DNA of 5,318 bases from CAZNVB01 sp964651495 (GTDB lineage Bacteria; Acidobacteriota; Aminicenantia; Aminicenantales; UBA8522). Shown here one piece after another: positions 1 to 5,259 of this stretch. The position numbers and the translations under genes were made by a program. Numbering within the stretch: position 1 is the stretch's first letter; the number at the start of each line of letters is the position of its first letter. The notes beneath the pieces were generated by a model. The model was not told where the DNA came from. It was given only the letters and a program-made list of their open reading frames with translations, and searched no databases. Where the stretch lies: the NCBI GenBank assembly GCA_964651495.1, contig CAZYWP010000166.1:1-5318 (forward strand). The letters run 5' to 3'.

Positions 1-1364
1 TCGACCAGCATCTCGGTGAACTGCCGCATCGAGGTGAGGGGAGTCCGGAACTCATGAGAGACGGCGGAGACGAAGTCCGACTGGAGCCGCGCAGCTGCCA
101 GTTCCCGGGAGACGGCACGGCCGATGAAGTAGCTTGCCGCGACGACGAGAAGAGCCAGCATCGCCAGGCCCATCATCATCAGCCGGCGGCGTTGGGCGAA
201 CTGGGTGATGTCTGCTTTCGGGTCGGCGTTGACGATGGCGATGTCCCAAGGCAGGCCGGTGACGGTAGCGAGACGAGATGTCATGGGACTCCCGGTCGCA
301 GGTTCGTTTCCGTAGACCAGCGCGTTGTCTGAGTCGCGAATAGCGATGCGAACGCCGCTGAAATCACGAGCTCCGATGAGTGGATCAAACCATCGGCTCC
401 GCTGGTAGCCGAGGCCGGCGACAACAGCCGCCAATCGATCGTTCGACTGTCGCCAGAGGACGGTGACGGACGTGCCTTGAAGGCGAAACGACCTGCGCCC
501 GGCGGAACCCCTCTCGACATTGGCGATCGCTTCGCGGTTCTGCCAGAGCCAGGCAACAGCCTCCGCCAGGGCCTGCTGCTCAGAGTCGGATTCCGGCTCT
601 TGGCTGAGCCACCGCGCCACCTGATCGCGGTAATAAAGGTATGATGCCCGGTCAAGACGCCAGCGCCTGCTTTTTAAGTCCTCGTAAAGATTTTGGGCTT
701 GCTGTTGTAGCTCCGACCGGCGGCCGAGTTCCTCCAGCAGGACACAGCGGGCGCGGCGTGCCGCGAGGTCAGCTGGTGCCCCCGAGAGCGAGACTCCGTG
801 ATCGGAGGACTTGGCCAGCCCGGCATAGATTTCGAGGGCGGAGTCGAGGTCGCCAGCCTTTCTGAGATTCCGCGCCAGCCGGAGCTGCGCGCTGATCCTA
901 ACGGCGGGATCTTCGGCTTTGGAGAAGGGGCGGAGTTCAATGATCGCGCGGCTGTAGTTATGATCAAGGAATTCCGATTTTTCGGCTTCGGTAAAAAGAC
1001 CGGCTGACGCTTCTCGACCTGGGGGAATCACCGGATAATACAGGAGAGCGTTATCCGGCCAGACTTGGACTTCCGAGTCGCCGGCGACTATCCAAACAAC
1101 GTCTTCTTCCGACGGACGGAAATCCACATTTGGGAGGTCGGCCAGCTTGCGTTCCTCTACCGAGAGGACTTGTTCCAATGAAGCGATGAGGCGATCTGCC
1201 ACGGCCTCCCGCCGCTCCTCCAGCTGCTGCGCTTCGAGCGCGCGATCCTGCTCGACGAGACGCACACCCATCCAGACCAGCGCGACGACCGACACCGCCG
1301 CGACGCTTAAGAAAAGAATCGCCGTGTTTCGAGAAGGATGCCCCCGGAACCGGAGCAAGGTCAT
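1..1364 (-). CDS. Membrane sensor histidine kinase, N-terminal part (3' end beyond window)
   Basis: Reading the minus strand from the ATG at 1364 gives 454 residues without a stop, running off the left edge. A membrane helix (about residues 14-34) is followed by a short charged, probably coiled helix (about 37-65). A helical TPR-like stretch lies at about 152-190 (LRKAGDLDSALEIYAGLA), then a mixed alpha/beta PAS- or Cache-like stretch at about 293-390, and a second helix at about 396-416 (MMMGLAMLALLVV). The HisKA H-box, SAVSHEFRTPLTSMRQ, follows with phospho-acceptor H437. The ATPase domain is outside the window. By family knowledge it autophosphorylates on H437 and passes phosphate to a response regulator, probably encoded further left. 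The region between the helices should be periplasmic and is the presumed sensor; its ligand cannot be read from sequence. The start is favoured because it precedes the first membrane helix and the start of openness, although the Shine-Dalgarno is weak (GGGATTAAA before ATG). The kinase call is firm; the sensor fold is only suggested. Confidence 0.93.
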   Translation of the reverse strand, partial: MTLLRFRGHPSRNTAILFLSVAAVSVVALVWMGVRLVEQDRALEAQQLEERREAVADRLIASLEQVLSVEERKLADLPNVDFRPSEEDVVWIVAGDSEVQVWPDNALLYYPVIPPGREASAGLFTEAEKSEFLDHNYSRAIIELRPFSKAEDPAVRISAQLRLARNLRKAGDLDSALEIYAGLAKSSDHGVSLSGAPADLAARRARCVLLEELGRRSELQQQAQNLYEDLKSRRWRLDRASYLYYRDQVARWLSQEPESDSEQQALAEAVAWLWQNREAIANVERGSAGRRSFRLQGTSVTVLWRQSNDRLAAVVAGLGYQRSRWFDPLIGARDFSGVRIAIRDSDNALVYGNEPATGSPMTSRLATVTGLPWDIAIVNADPKADITQFAQRRRLMMMGLAMLALLVVAASYFIGRAVSRELAAARLQSDFVSAVSHEFRTPLTSMRQFTEMLV

Positions 1365-1384
1365 TTTAATCCCAACCCGTCTTT

Positions 1385-1413
1385 ACTTTATCTTTAACGG
1401 GACAATTTTACAA
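1385..1413 (-). promoter_or_regulatory. Weak candidate promoter for the histidine kinase gene
   Basis: On the minus strand, TTGTAA (1413-1408) and TAAAGT (1390-1385) are separated by 17 bases. Each matches the sigma-70 consensus at four of six positions. The site lies 20 bases before the ATG at 1364 and just downstream of three direct repeats, where an activator-dependent promoter with poor boxes would be expected. Matches this weak arise by chance in A/T-rich DNA, so this is only a candidate. Confidence 0.2.
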
Positions 1414-1422
1414 TCGAGATTA

Positions 1423-1451
1423 GGTCAAGAGTGTGTCAAGCTTTTGTCAAG
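1423..1451. promoter_or_regulatory. Three direct repeats with 11-bp period, candidate response-regulator binding site
   Basis: The 7-mers GGTCAAG, TGTCAAG and TGTCAAG begin at 1423, 1434 and 1445, exactly 11 bases apart. On the minus strand, in the direction of the histidine kinase gene, they read CTTGACA, CTTGACA, CTTGACC with 4-base gaps. Direct repeats at one-helical-turn spacing are the known binding pattern of OmpR/PhoB-family response regulators. The repeats lie about 60 bases before the kinase start. I infer a site through which the kinase's own partner regulator could control the operon. Alternatives are overlapping -35 boxes (TTGACA) or the flank of the neighbouring palindromic repeat. 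Confidence 0.45.
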
Positions 1452-1456
1452 CCGCA

Positions 1457-1536
1457 AAAAATGGGGACGCTCCTATTTTCTCTTTTTTCTCGTCTTTTCT
1501 CCCTATCTCAGAAAAAATAGAACCGTCCCCATTTTT
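1457..1536. repeat. Imperfect 23-bp inverted repeat, REP/MITE-like; possible bidirectional terminator
   Basis: The left arm (1457-1479) reads AAAAATGGGGACG-CTC-CTATTTT. The right arm (1514-1536), read on the opposite strand, is the same except for GTT in the middle, so 21 of 23 positions pair. The 34-base loop is rich in pyrimidines (TCTTTTTTCTCGTCTTTTCT). Both ends run into T-tracts on their own strand, so an RNA copy from either side would form a GGGGACG/CGTCCCC stem followed by U's. The element lies between the stop of the small membrane gene (1565) and the kinase start (1364), where termination would separate the two minus-strand genes. I recall near-identical GGGGACGGTTCTATTTT palindromes scattered through Acidobacteriota and related metagenome genomes, sometimes near REP-associated Y1 transposases. 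That link is from memory. No transposase is in the window. Confidence 0.7.
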
Positions 1537-1564
1537 CTCACTGTTGCCGGGCGGGAGAGGGATT

Positions 1565-1825
1565 CTACCGGACGATCAGATAAACGATAAGGAAGACCAA
1601 GGCCATGATATAGGATACGATGCAGGCATAATACAGGGGGCCGGCCTTTCCTGTCTCTTTTTGAGTTAACTGTTGATACTGATGAATATACTTGATGATG
1701 TATAACCTGAGCCAGACGAAGCTGACTTTGACTCCCCGCTTGGAGACCTCGTGGACGATCATCATAGAAAAGACCACACCCAAGCCCGCCGACACGAGTA
1801 ATAAAATCAGGAATAAGTTCGCCAT
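1565..1825 (-). CDS. Small two-helix membrane protein of unknown function (86 aa)
   Basis: The frame encodes 86 residues. A hydrophobic helix spans residues 3-24 (LFLILLLVSAGLGVVFSMM). A basic, aromatic central segment follows at about 25-60 (HEVSKRGVKVSF, LRLYIIKYIHQYQQ, TQKETGK), and a second helix spans about 64-85, ending in Arg. The positive loop suggests a hairpin with the loop in the cytoplasm. The ATG at 1825 is chosen over an upstream in-frame ATG at 1888 because GGGGAGG sits six bases before it, and the longer start would add a non-hydrophobic extension running into the divergent promoter. I do not recognise an experimentally characterised family, but it looks like a real conserved hypothetical. 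It is transcribed away from the BlaI-type repressor gene with 114 bases between starts, so it may share regulation. Confidence is high for coding, and no function is assigned. Confidence 0.8.
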   Translation of the reverse strand: MANLFLILLLVSAGLGVVFSMMIVHEVSKRGVKVSFVWLRLYIIKYIHQYQQLTQKETGKAGPLYYACIVSYIMALVFLIVYLIVR

Positions 1826-1830
1826 TTTTT

Positions 1831-1837
1831 CCTCCCC
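1831..1837 (-). promoter_or_regulatory. Ribosome binding site that fixes the small membrane gene's start
   Basis: The minus strand reads GGGGAGG, then AAAAA and the ATG. This near-consensus Shine-Dalgarno at normal spacing decides for the 86-residue start at 1825 rather than the 107-residue alternative. Confidence 0.8.
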
Positions 1838-1860
1838 GCTATTATATACCGCCGGGCAGG

Positions 1861-1910
1861 AAAAAAAATTAAAAATTTTACTTGACAAACTTCTACAAGC
1901 GTCGTATATT
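1861..1910 (+). promoter_or_regulatory. Strong sigma-70-type promoter of the repressor-protease operon, with A/T-rich upstream element
   Basis: TTGACA (1882-1887, perfect -35) and TATATT (1905-1910, five of six for -10) are separated by the ideal 17 bases. Immediately upstream, 1861-1880 is pure A/T with A-tracts in phase with an UP element that would contact the RNA polymerase alpha subunits. Transcription should begin near 1917, giving a leader of about 23 bases before the ATG at 1940. The start point falls inside the BlaI-type operator, which fits repression by blocking polymerase. Confidence 0.85.
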
Positions 1911-1928
1911 TACTACAGATGTAGAAGT
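1889..1928. promoter_or_regulatory. Outer inverted repeat with degenerate second operator
   Basis: ACTTCTACA (1889-1897) is the exact reverse complement of TGTAGAAGT (1920-1928), a perfect 9-bp inverted repeat with a 22-base centre. The left arm starts a second operator-like decamer, TACAAGCGTC (1894-1903), which matches TACAnnTGTA at six of eight defined positions. It lies exactly 20 bp, two helical turns, upstream of the perfect operator, placing it in the -35/-10 spacer. Two dyads per control region are known for staphylococcal bla and mec. I infer cooperative binding of two repressor dimers on the same face of the helix. Confidence 0.5.
1913..1924. promoter_or_regulatory. BlaI/MecI-type operator overlapping the transcription start
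   Basis: CTACAGATGTAG is a palindrome apart from its two central bases and contains TACAGATGTA (1914-1923), an exact match to the TACAnnTGTA core known for BlaI/MecI repressors. It starts two bases after the -10 box and covers the expected start point near 1917. It lies directly in front of a gene for a repressor of that family. Autoregulation of the operon is the natural reading. Confidence 0.85.
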
Positions 1929-1935
1929 AAGGAGG
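1929..1935 (+). promoter_or_regulatory. Ribosome binding site of the BlaI-family gene
   Basis: AAGGAGG is a near-perfect Shine-Dalgarno, four bases (CCCG) before the ATG at 1940. The spacing is slightly short. It supports this start, which begins the protein at MKLSAAEW, the usual first residues of the family's winged helix. Confidence 0.8.
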
Positions 1936-1939
1936 CCCG

Positions 1940-2320
1940 ATGAAACTCTCCGCCGCGGAATGGCAAATCATGAACGCCCTCTGGAAACAGTATCCGGCCA
2001 CGGCCCGGGAAATCGCCGAAAACCTTCCCGGCGAGACCCACTGGGCTTACACGACCATCAAGACGCTTTTGGCCAGGCTCGAGGCGAAAAACGCCGTGAG
2101 CGAGCAAAAACGGGGGAACACGAGCGTCTACGAACCCCTGGTCAGCTTGAAGAAAGCGCGGCGGACCGCCCTGCGCACCTTTCTCAACCAGGCCTTTGAC
2201 GGGGCCGTCGAGCCCCTCCTCAATTTTCTGGCTGAGGAACGCAAGCTCACGGATAAGCAGCGCGGGGAGCTGGCCAAGATCCTGCAAAACGAGGAAGCCA
2301 AGAAAGGGGGGAAGCCATGA
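1940..2320 (+). CDS. BlaI/MecI/CopY-family transcriptional repressor (126 aa)
   Basis: The length (126 residues) equals that of staphylococcal BlaI. Residues 1-67 form the winged helix: MKLSAAEWQIMNALWKQ, then the HTH with REIAENL and the recognition helix around WAYTTIKTLLARLEAK (35-50), and the wing KRGNTSVYEPLV (57-68). Residues 70-115 match the BlaI dimerisation helices, including TFLN (80-83) and L-x-x-LTDKQRGELAKIL. By family knowledge it binds TACAnnTGTA operators as a dimer, and such a site overlaps the promoter just upstream. Staphylococcal BlaI is inactivated by cleavage at Asn101-Phe102; here an Asn95-Phe96 pair falls one residue from that place in an ungapped alignment. Its TGA overlaps the ATG of the M56 protease gene by four bases, indicating translational coupling and a repressor-receptor pair. 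The regulated signal is probably not a beta-lactam, so no bla or mec symbol is given. Confidence 0.95.
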   Translation: MKLSAAEWQIMNALWKQYPATAREIAENLPGETHWAYTTIKTLLARLEAKNAVSEQKRGNTSVYEPLVSLKKARRTALRTFLNQAFDGAVEPLLNFLAEERKLTDKQRGELAKILQNEEAKKGGKP

Positions 2321-5259
2321 TCGCCGCGGTCAATCAAATCGCCCAATCCTGGTGGGGTTGGATGGGTTCTATGTTCTGGCAGGTCAGCCTGTTGATCCTG
2401 ATCGTCACGGCGCTCGACTTTGTTCTCCGCCGTTGGGCTTGGCCCCAGGTCCGCTACACTCTCTGGGTTCTTATCCTCGTCAAGCTCGTCATCCCTCCGA
2501 CGTGGACTCTGCCGAGCAGTCTAATCTCTAAGTGGCAGCCCCTGGTCCAGGCCGGGATCGAGGAGCGCTTCGGCGTGAATCTGCGGGCGCCGGCCGCCGG
2601 CGAACCACTCCGGATGTCCCCTTCCGTCTCCGCCTCCAAGACAGCCGCAGTTCACGCCGGTGAGCCCGCTGCTCAATCCGGCCAGACGCAGCCGGCCGAG
2701 TCCTCTTTGCTGCCCCCAAGCCGCACGCTTGGGTGGAAAGCGATTGTCATGCTGGCCTGGATTCTCGGAATGGGGCTTTTTGTCGCACTCCTGGCGCACC
2801 GGATCGCCAGACTCCGCCGTTGGCACAAGAAGCAGGTTGAAAAAAAGATTATCCCTGTCTGGTACTACGAGCTTCTTGTCGAGACCACAAAACGCCTCAA
2901 ACTGGGGCGGCTGCCGGGCATCGTCTTTTCCAAAGACGCGAAAGCCCCGGCCGTGTACGGAATGTTCAGGCCGGTGCTTCTTCTCCCGGCCAGCTACTTA
3001 GACTCCCTCTCCAGGGAAGACGCCGAACACGTCCTCCTTCACGAGCTGGCCCATCTCAAGCGCGGCGACCTCTGGATTCACGGCCTCTGTCTCCTCCTCC
3101 AGATCGTCTACTGGTTCAACCCGCTCCTGATCTGGACGCGGAGGCAGATGAGGCACGTCCGTGAGATCTGCTGCGACCTGACGATCGCCTATGTTTTAAA
3201 GGAGAAAACCATGAAATACCGCCAAACCCTTCTCAACACGGCCAGAGAACTCCTGACCCAGACGGCCGAGCCCGGGATGGGTCTTCTGGGCGTTTTCGAG
3301 GACCCCTTCCGTCTGGTGGCTCGCCTAAGATGGCTGGAGAAAAAGACCTGGCGAACCAGGAAGCTCATGACGGCGGCCGTTGCCCTCGTGGCGCTGGTCA
3401 TGACCGCGGCCGTGCTGCCCATGGGAAGCGCCATGCAGGAAGGCGCCGCAGGTGGAAAAGCGAACAACAAATTCACCCTCAAGAAACTTGGGCAGGTCCA
3501 AGGTCAACTGCTGGGGGCGGTCTCCCCGGACGGAAAATACGTTTCCTTTGTGGATTGGAACACGGGGGACCTGGCCGTGCGTGAAGTGGCCACGGGCCAA
3601 GAAAAAAGGCTTACAAATAAAGGCCCCTGGACTCAATCCGAAGCCCAGGTATTTGATTCCCGCTGGTCGCCCGACGGGCAGAAGATCGTCTATGACTGGT
3701 GGGACTGGGACAAAGAGCCTGGGTTCGTCGGAATCCGGGTTGTCGGTTTGGACGGACAGGCGCCCCGGACGATCTACGAGGTGCCTGATAACCAGCTGAC
3801 GCAAACCTACGCCTGGTCATCAGACGGAGAGAAGATACTTGTTCTTCAAAGCCAAGGCCCTACGGAGAAAAAGACGGGACGGATTGCCCTGGTTCGAGTG
3901 GAAGACGGCTCAGCCCAGTTCCTCAAAACCCTGGACCTCAGCCGCGTCGCCTACAACCAGGTTATCAACATGGACCTGTCACCGGATGGGCGCTTCATCG
4001 CCTACAGCATTCCCGTCGGCAGAAACGCCTTCAACAAGGACATCATTCTGCTCTCCGTTGAAGATCTGCGGGAGATTGCGCTCGTCGAACACCCGGCCAA
4101 CGACGGTCTGCTTGGTTTCACGCCGGATGGCGCTCACGTGTTGTTCACCAGCAACCGCCGGGGAAGCACGGATGCATGGATGATTCCTGTATCGAACGGA
4201 CGAGCCGCCGGCGCCGCCGTGATGCTGGCTGAGGGAACCGGTGACATCGAGCCTCTAGGCTTCACCGCTGAGGGAACCTTCTACTATGCTACGGGGAGAC
4301 CGGAGGAAAATCTCTACATTGCCGAATTCGATCCAAAAACGGGACAAGTGGTCAAGGTCCCTCAGGAACCGATCCCACATCTTGGGAATGAATCCCATTC
4401 CCCGACTTACTCGCCTGACGGCCGGCTGCTGGCTTACGTTTCCAATCGAGGAGGGCGTGGGCTAGCCGGTCGCTTCGTCATCTGTATCCGCTCCCTGGAT
4501 TCCGGAAGAGAGAGGGAAATCTTGCCGGAGTACAATTTCATGTCCCTCAAATGGTCGCCGGACGGCCGGACGCTGCTCGCCCGGGCTTTCGACGGCAGCG
4601 ACCGGAGCGCGCACAGTCTCCTGGCCTCGATCGATGCGGAAACGAGCGAAGTCCACGTGATCAAAAAATGTGAGGCGGCGCGTCTTGATCAGACAATCAT
4701 GGAGTTTAATTGGTCAAAGGACGGGCGTGCGGCGTTCTATGTGCTGAACACAAAATCGAAAAAGCTCAGTCAACTCTTGGTCCGGGACCTTGAAAGCGGG
4801 AGCGAAAAGGAACTTTACCGCGCCCCGACCTGGGCCGAGCGGTTCAATATTTCGCGGTCCCCGGACGGGCGGTGGCTGGCCCTGATGAACTACAGGGGAA
4901 TGGAGGAAAAAAGAAGGACCTTGCGGATCATTTCGGCCGACGGCAAGGAGATGCGCGACCTGACAACTTTTGAAGATACCTATAATGGTCCCGCCTGGAC
5001 GACGTGGACGCCGGATGGGAAGTACGTGCTGTTTCCTAAGTACGACCCCAAGGAGGAGGGAAAGAGCCAGCTCTGGCGAATTCCGGTTCAGGGAGGAGAG
5101 CTCGAAAAGCTCAACATCGAAATGTGGGGTTTCTACAACCTGACTGTCCATCCCGACGGAACCCGGCTCGCCTTCAGCTCGAACGGTCCGTCACTTAAGC
5201 AGGCGGAACTCTGGGTGATGGAGAACTTCCTGCCGAACATCAGCAACAAGAAGCAATAA
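2317..5259 (+). CDS. BlaR1-like M56 membrane metalloprotease fused to a 12-repeat WD40/TolB-like propeller (980 aa)
   Basis: Membrane helices are predicted at about residues 17-36, 45-60, 142-160 and 350-368, with a further hydrophobic stretch at 252-270 after the active site. The zinc site is HELAH (H242, E243, H246) in the family context LLHELAHLKRGD. The probable third ligand is E283 in REICCDLTIAYVL, as in M56/BlaR1 proteases. After the last helix, BlaR1 would carry a penicillin-binding sensor. Here residues about 385-975 instead hold twelve (S/T)PDG-type beta-strand repeats, with motifs at 403, 451, 501, 555, 602, 650, 699, 747, 800, 848, 898 and 945. These suit two six-bladed propellers, or one large one, outside the cytoplasmic membrane. 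No serine-peptidase domain of the S9 family follows the propeller. The start is coupled to the repressor gene (ATGA overlap, GGGGGG run about five bases upstream). I infer a receptor that senses through the propeller and relieves repression by proteolysis. Whether it still cleaves is unknown, but the catalytic residues are present. Confidence 0.93.
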   Translation: MIAAVNQIAQSWWGWMGSMFWQVSLLILIVTALDFVLRRWAWPQVRYTLWVLILVKLVIPPTWTLPSSLISKWQPLVQAGIEERFGVNLRAPAAGEPLRMSPSVSASKTAAVHAGEPAAQSGQTQPAESSLLPPSRTLGWKAIVMLAWILGMGLFVALLAHRIARLRRWHKKQVEKKIIPVWYYELLVETTKRLKLGRLPGIVFSKDAKAPAVYGMFRPVLLLPASYLDSLSREDAEHVLLHELAHLKRGDLWIHGLCLLLQIVYWFNPLLIWTRRQMRHVREICCDLTIAYVLKEKTMKYRQTLLNTARELLTQTAEPGMGLLGVFEDPFRLVARLRWLEKKTWRTRKLMTAAVALVALVMTAAVLPMGSAMQEGAAGGKANNKFTLKKLGQVQGQLLGAVSPDGKYVSFVDWNTGDLAVREVATGQEKRLTNKGPWTQSEAQVFDSRWSPDGQKIVYDWWDWDKEPGFVGIRVVGLDGQAPRTIYEVPDNQLTQTYAWSSDGEKILVLQSQGPTEKKTGRIALVRVEDGSAQFLKTLDLSRVAYNQVINMDLSPDGRFIAYSIPVGRNAFNKDIILLSVEDLREIALVEHPANDGLLGFTPDGAHVLFTSNRRGSTDAWMIPVSNGRAAGAAVMLAEGTGDIEPLGFTAEGTFYYATGRPEENLYIAEFDPKTGQVVKVPQEPIPHLGNESHSPTYSPDGRLLAYVSNRGGRGLAGRFVICIRSLDSGREREILPEYNFMSLKWSPDGRTLLARAFDGSDRSAHSLLASIDAETSEVHVIKKCEAARLDQTIMEFNWSKDGRAAFYVLNTKSKKLSQLLVRDLESGSEKELYRAPTWAERFNISRSPDGRWLALMNYRGMEEKRRTLRIISADGKEMRDLTTFEDTYNGPAWTTWTPDGKYVLFPKYDPKEEGKSQLWRIPVQGGELEKLNIEMWGFYNLTVHPDGTRLAFSSNGPSLKQAELWVMENFLPNISNKKQ

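Noticed and set aside
281..967. Minus-strand open frames at 281-655 and 674-967 as separate genes
   Set aside because: They are out of frame with the continuous kinase reading frame that spans 1364 to 1 without a stop and contains the H-box. They are shadow frames.
1147..1590. Plus-strand 147-codon open frame
   Set aside because: It lies antisense to the histidine kinase N-terminus, crosses the inverted repeat, is rich in Ser/Arg from GC-biased antisense reading, and shows no domain or ribosome binding site.
1841..1846. Perfect minus-strand TATAAT as the -10 box of the small membrane gene
   Set aside because: Transcription would begin about seven bases on, inside the Shine-Dalgarno at 1831-1837, and there is no recognisable -35 box at 16-18 bases upstream.
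1565..1888. Longer 107-residue version of the small membrane protein beginning at 1888
   Set aside because: The 21 extra residues lack a Shine-Dalgarno and would run through the A/T-rich promoter element. The internal ATG at 1825 has GGGGAGG in place and begins a clean membrane helix.
3325..3804. Minus-strand 159-codon open frame within the protease gene
   Set aside because: It is antisense to the end of the M56 domain and the first propeller blades, with Arg/Pro-rich composition and no family features.
3478..5259. Propeller region as an S9-type (prolyl oligopeptidase or DPP-IV-like) peptidase
   Set aside because: The twelve repeats run to the last residues. There is no alpha/beta-hydrolase domain with a GxSxGG nucleophile motif after them.
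1940..5259. Beta-lactam resistance regulator pair blaI-blaR1
   Set aside because: No penicillin-binding sensor domain and no beta-lactamase gene are present. Only the repressor and protease modules are shared with that system.
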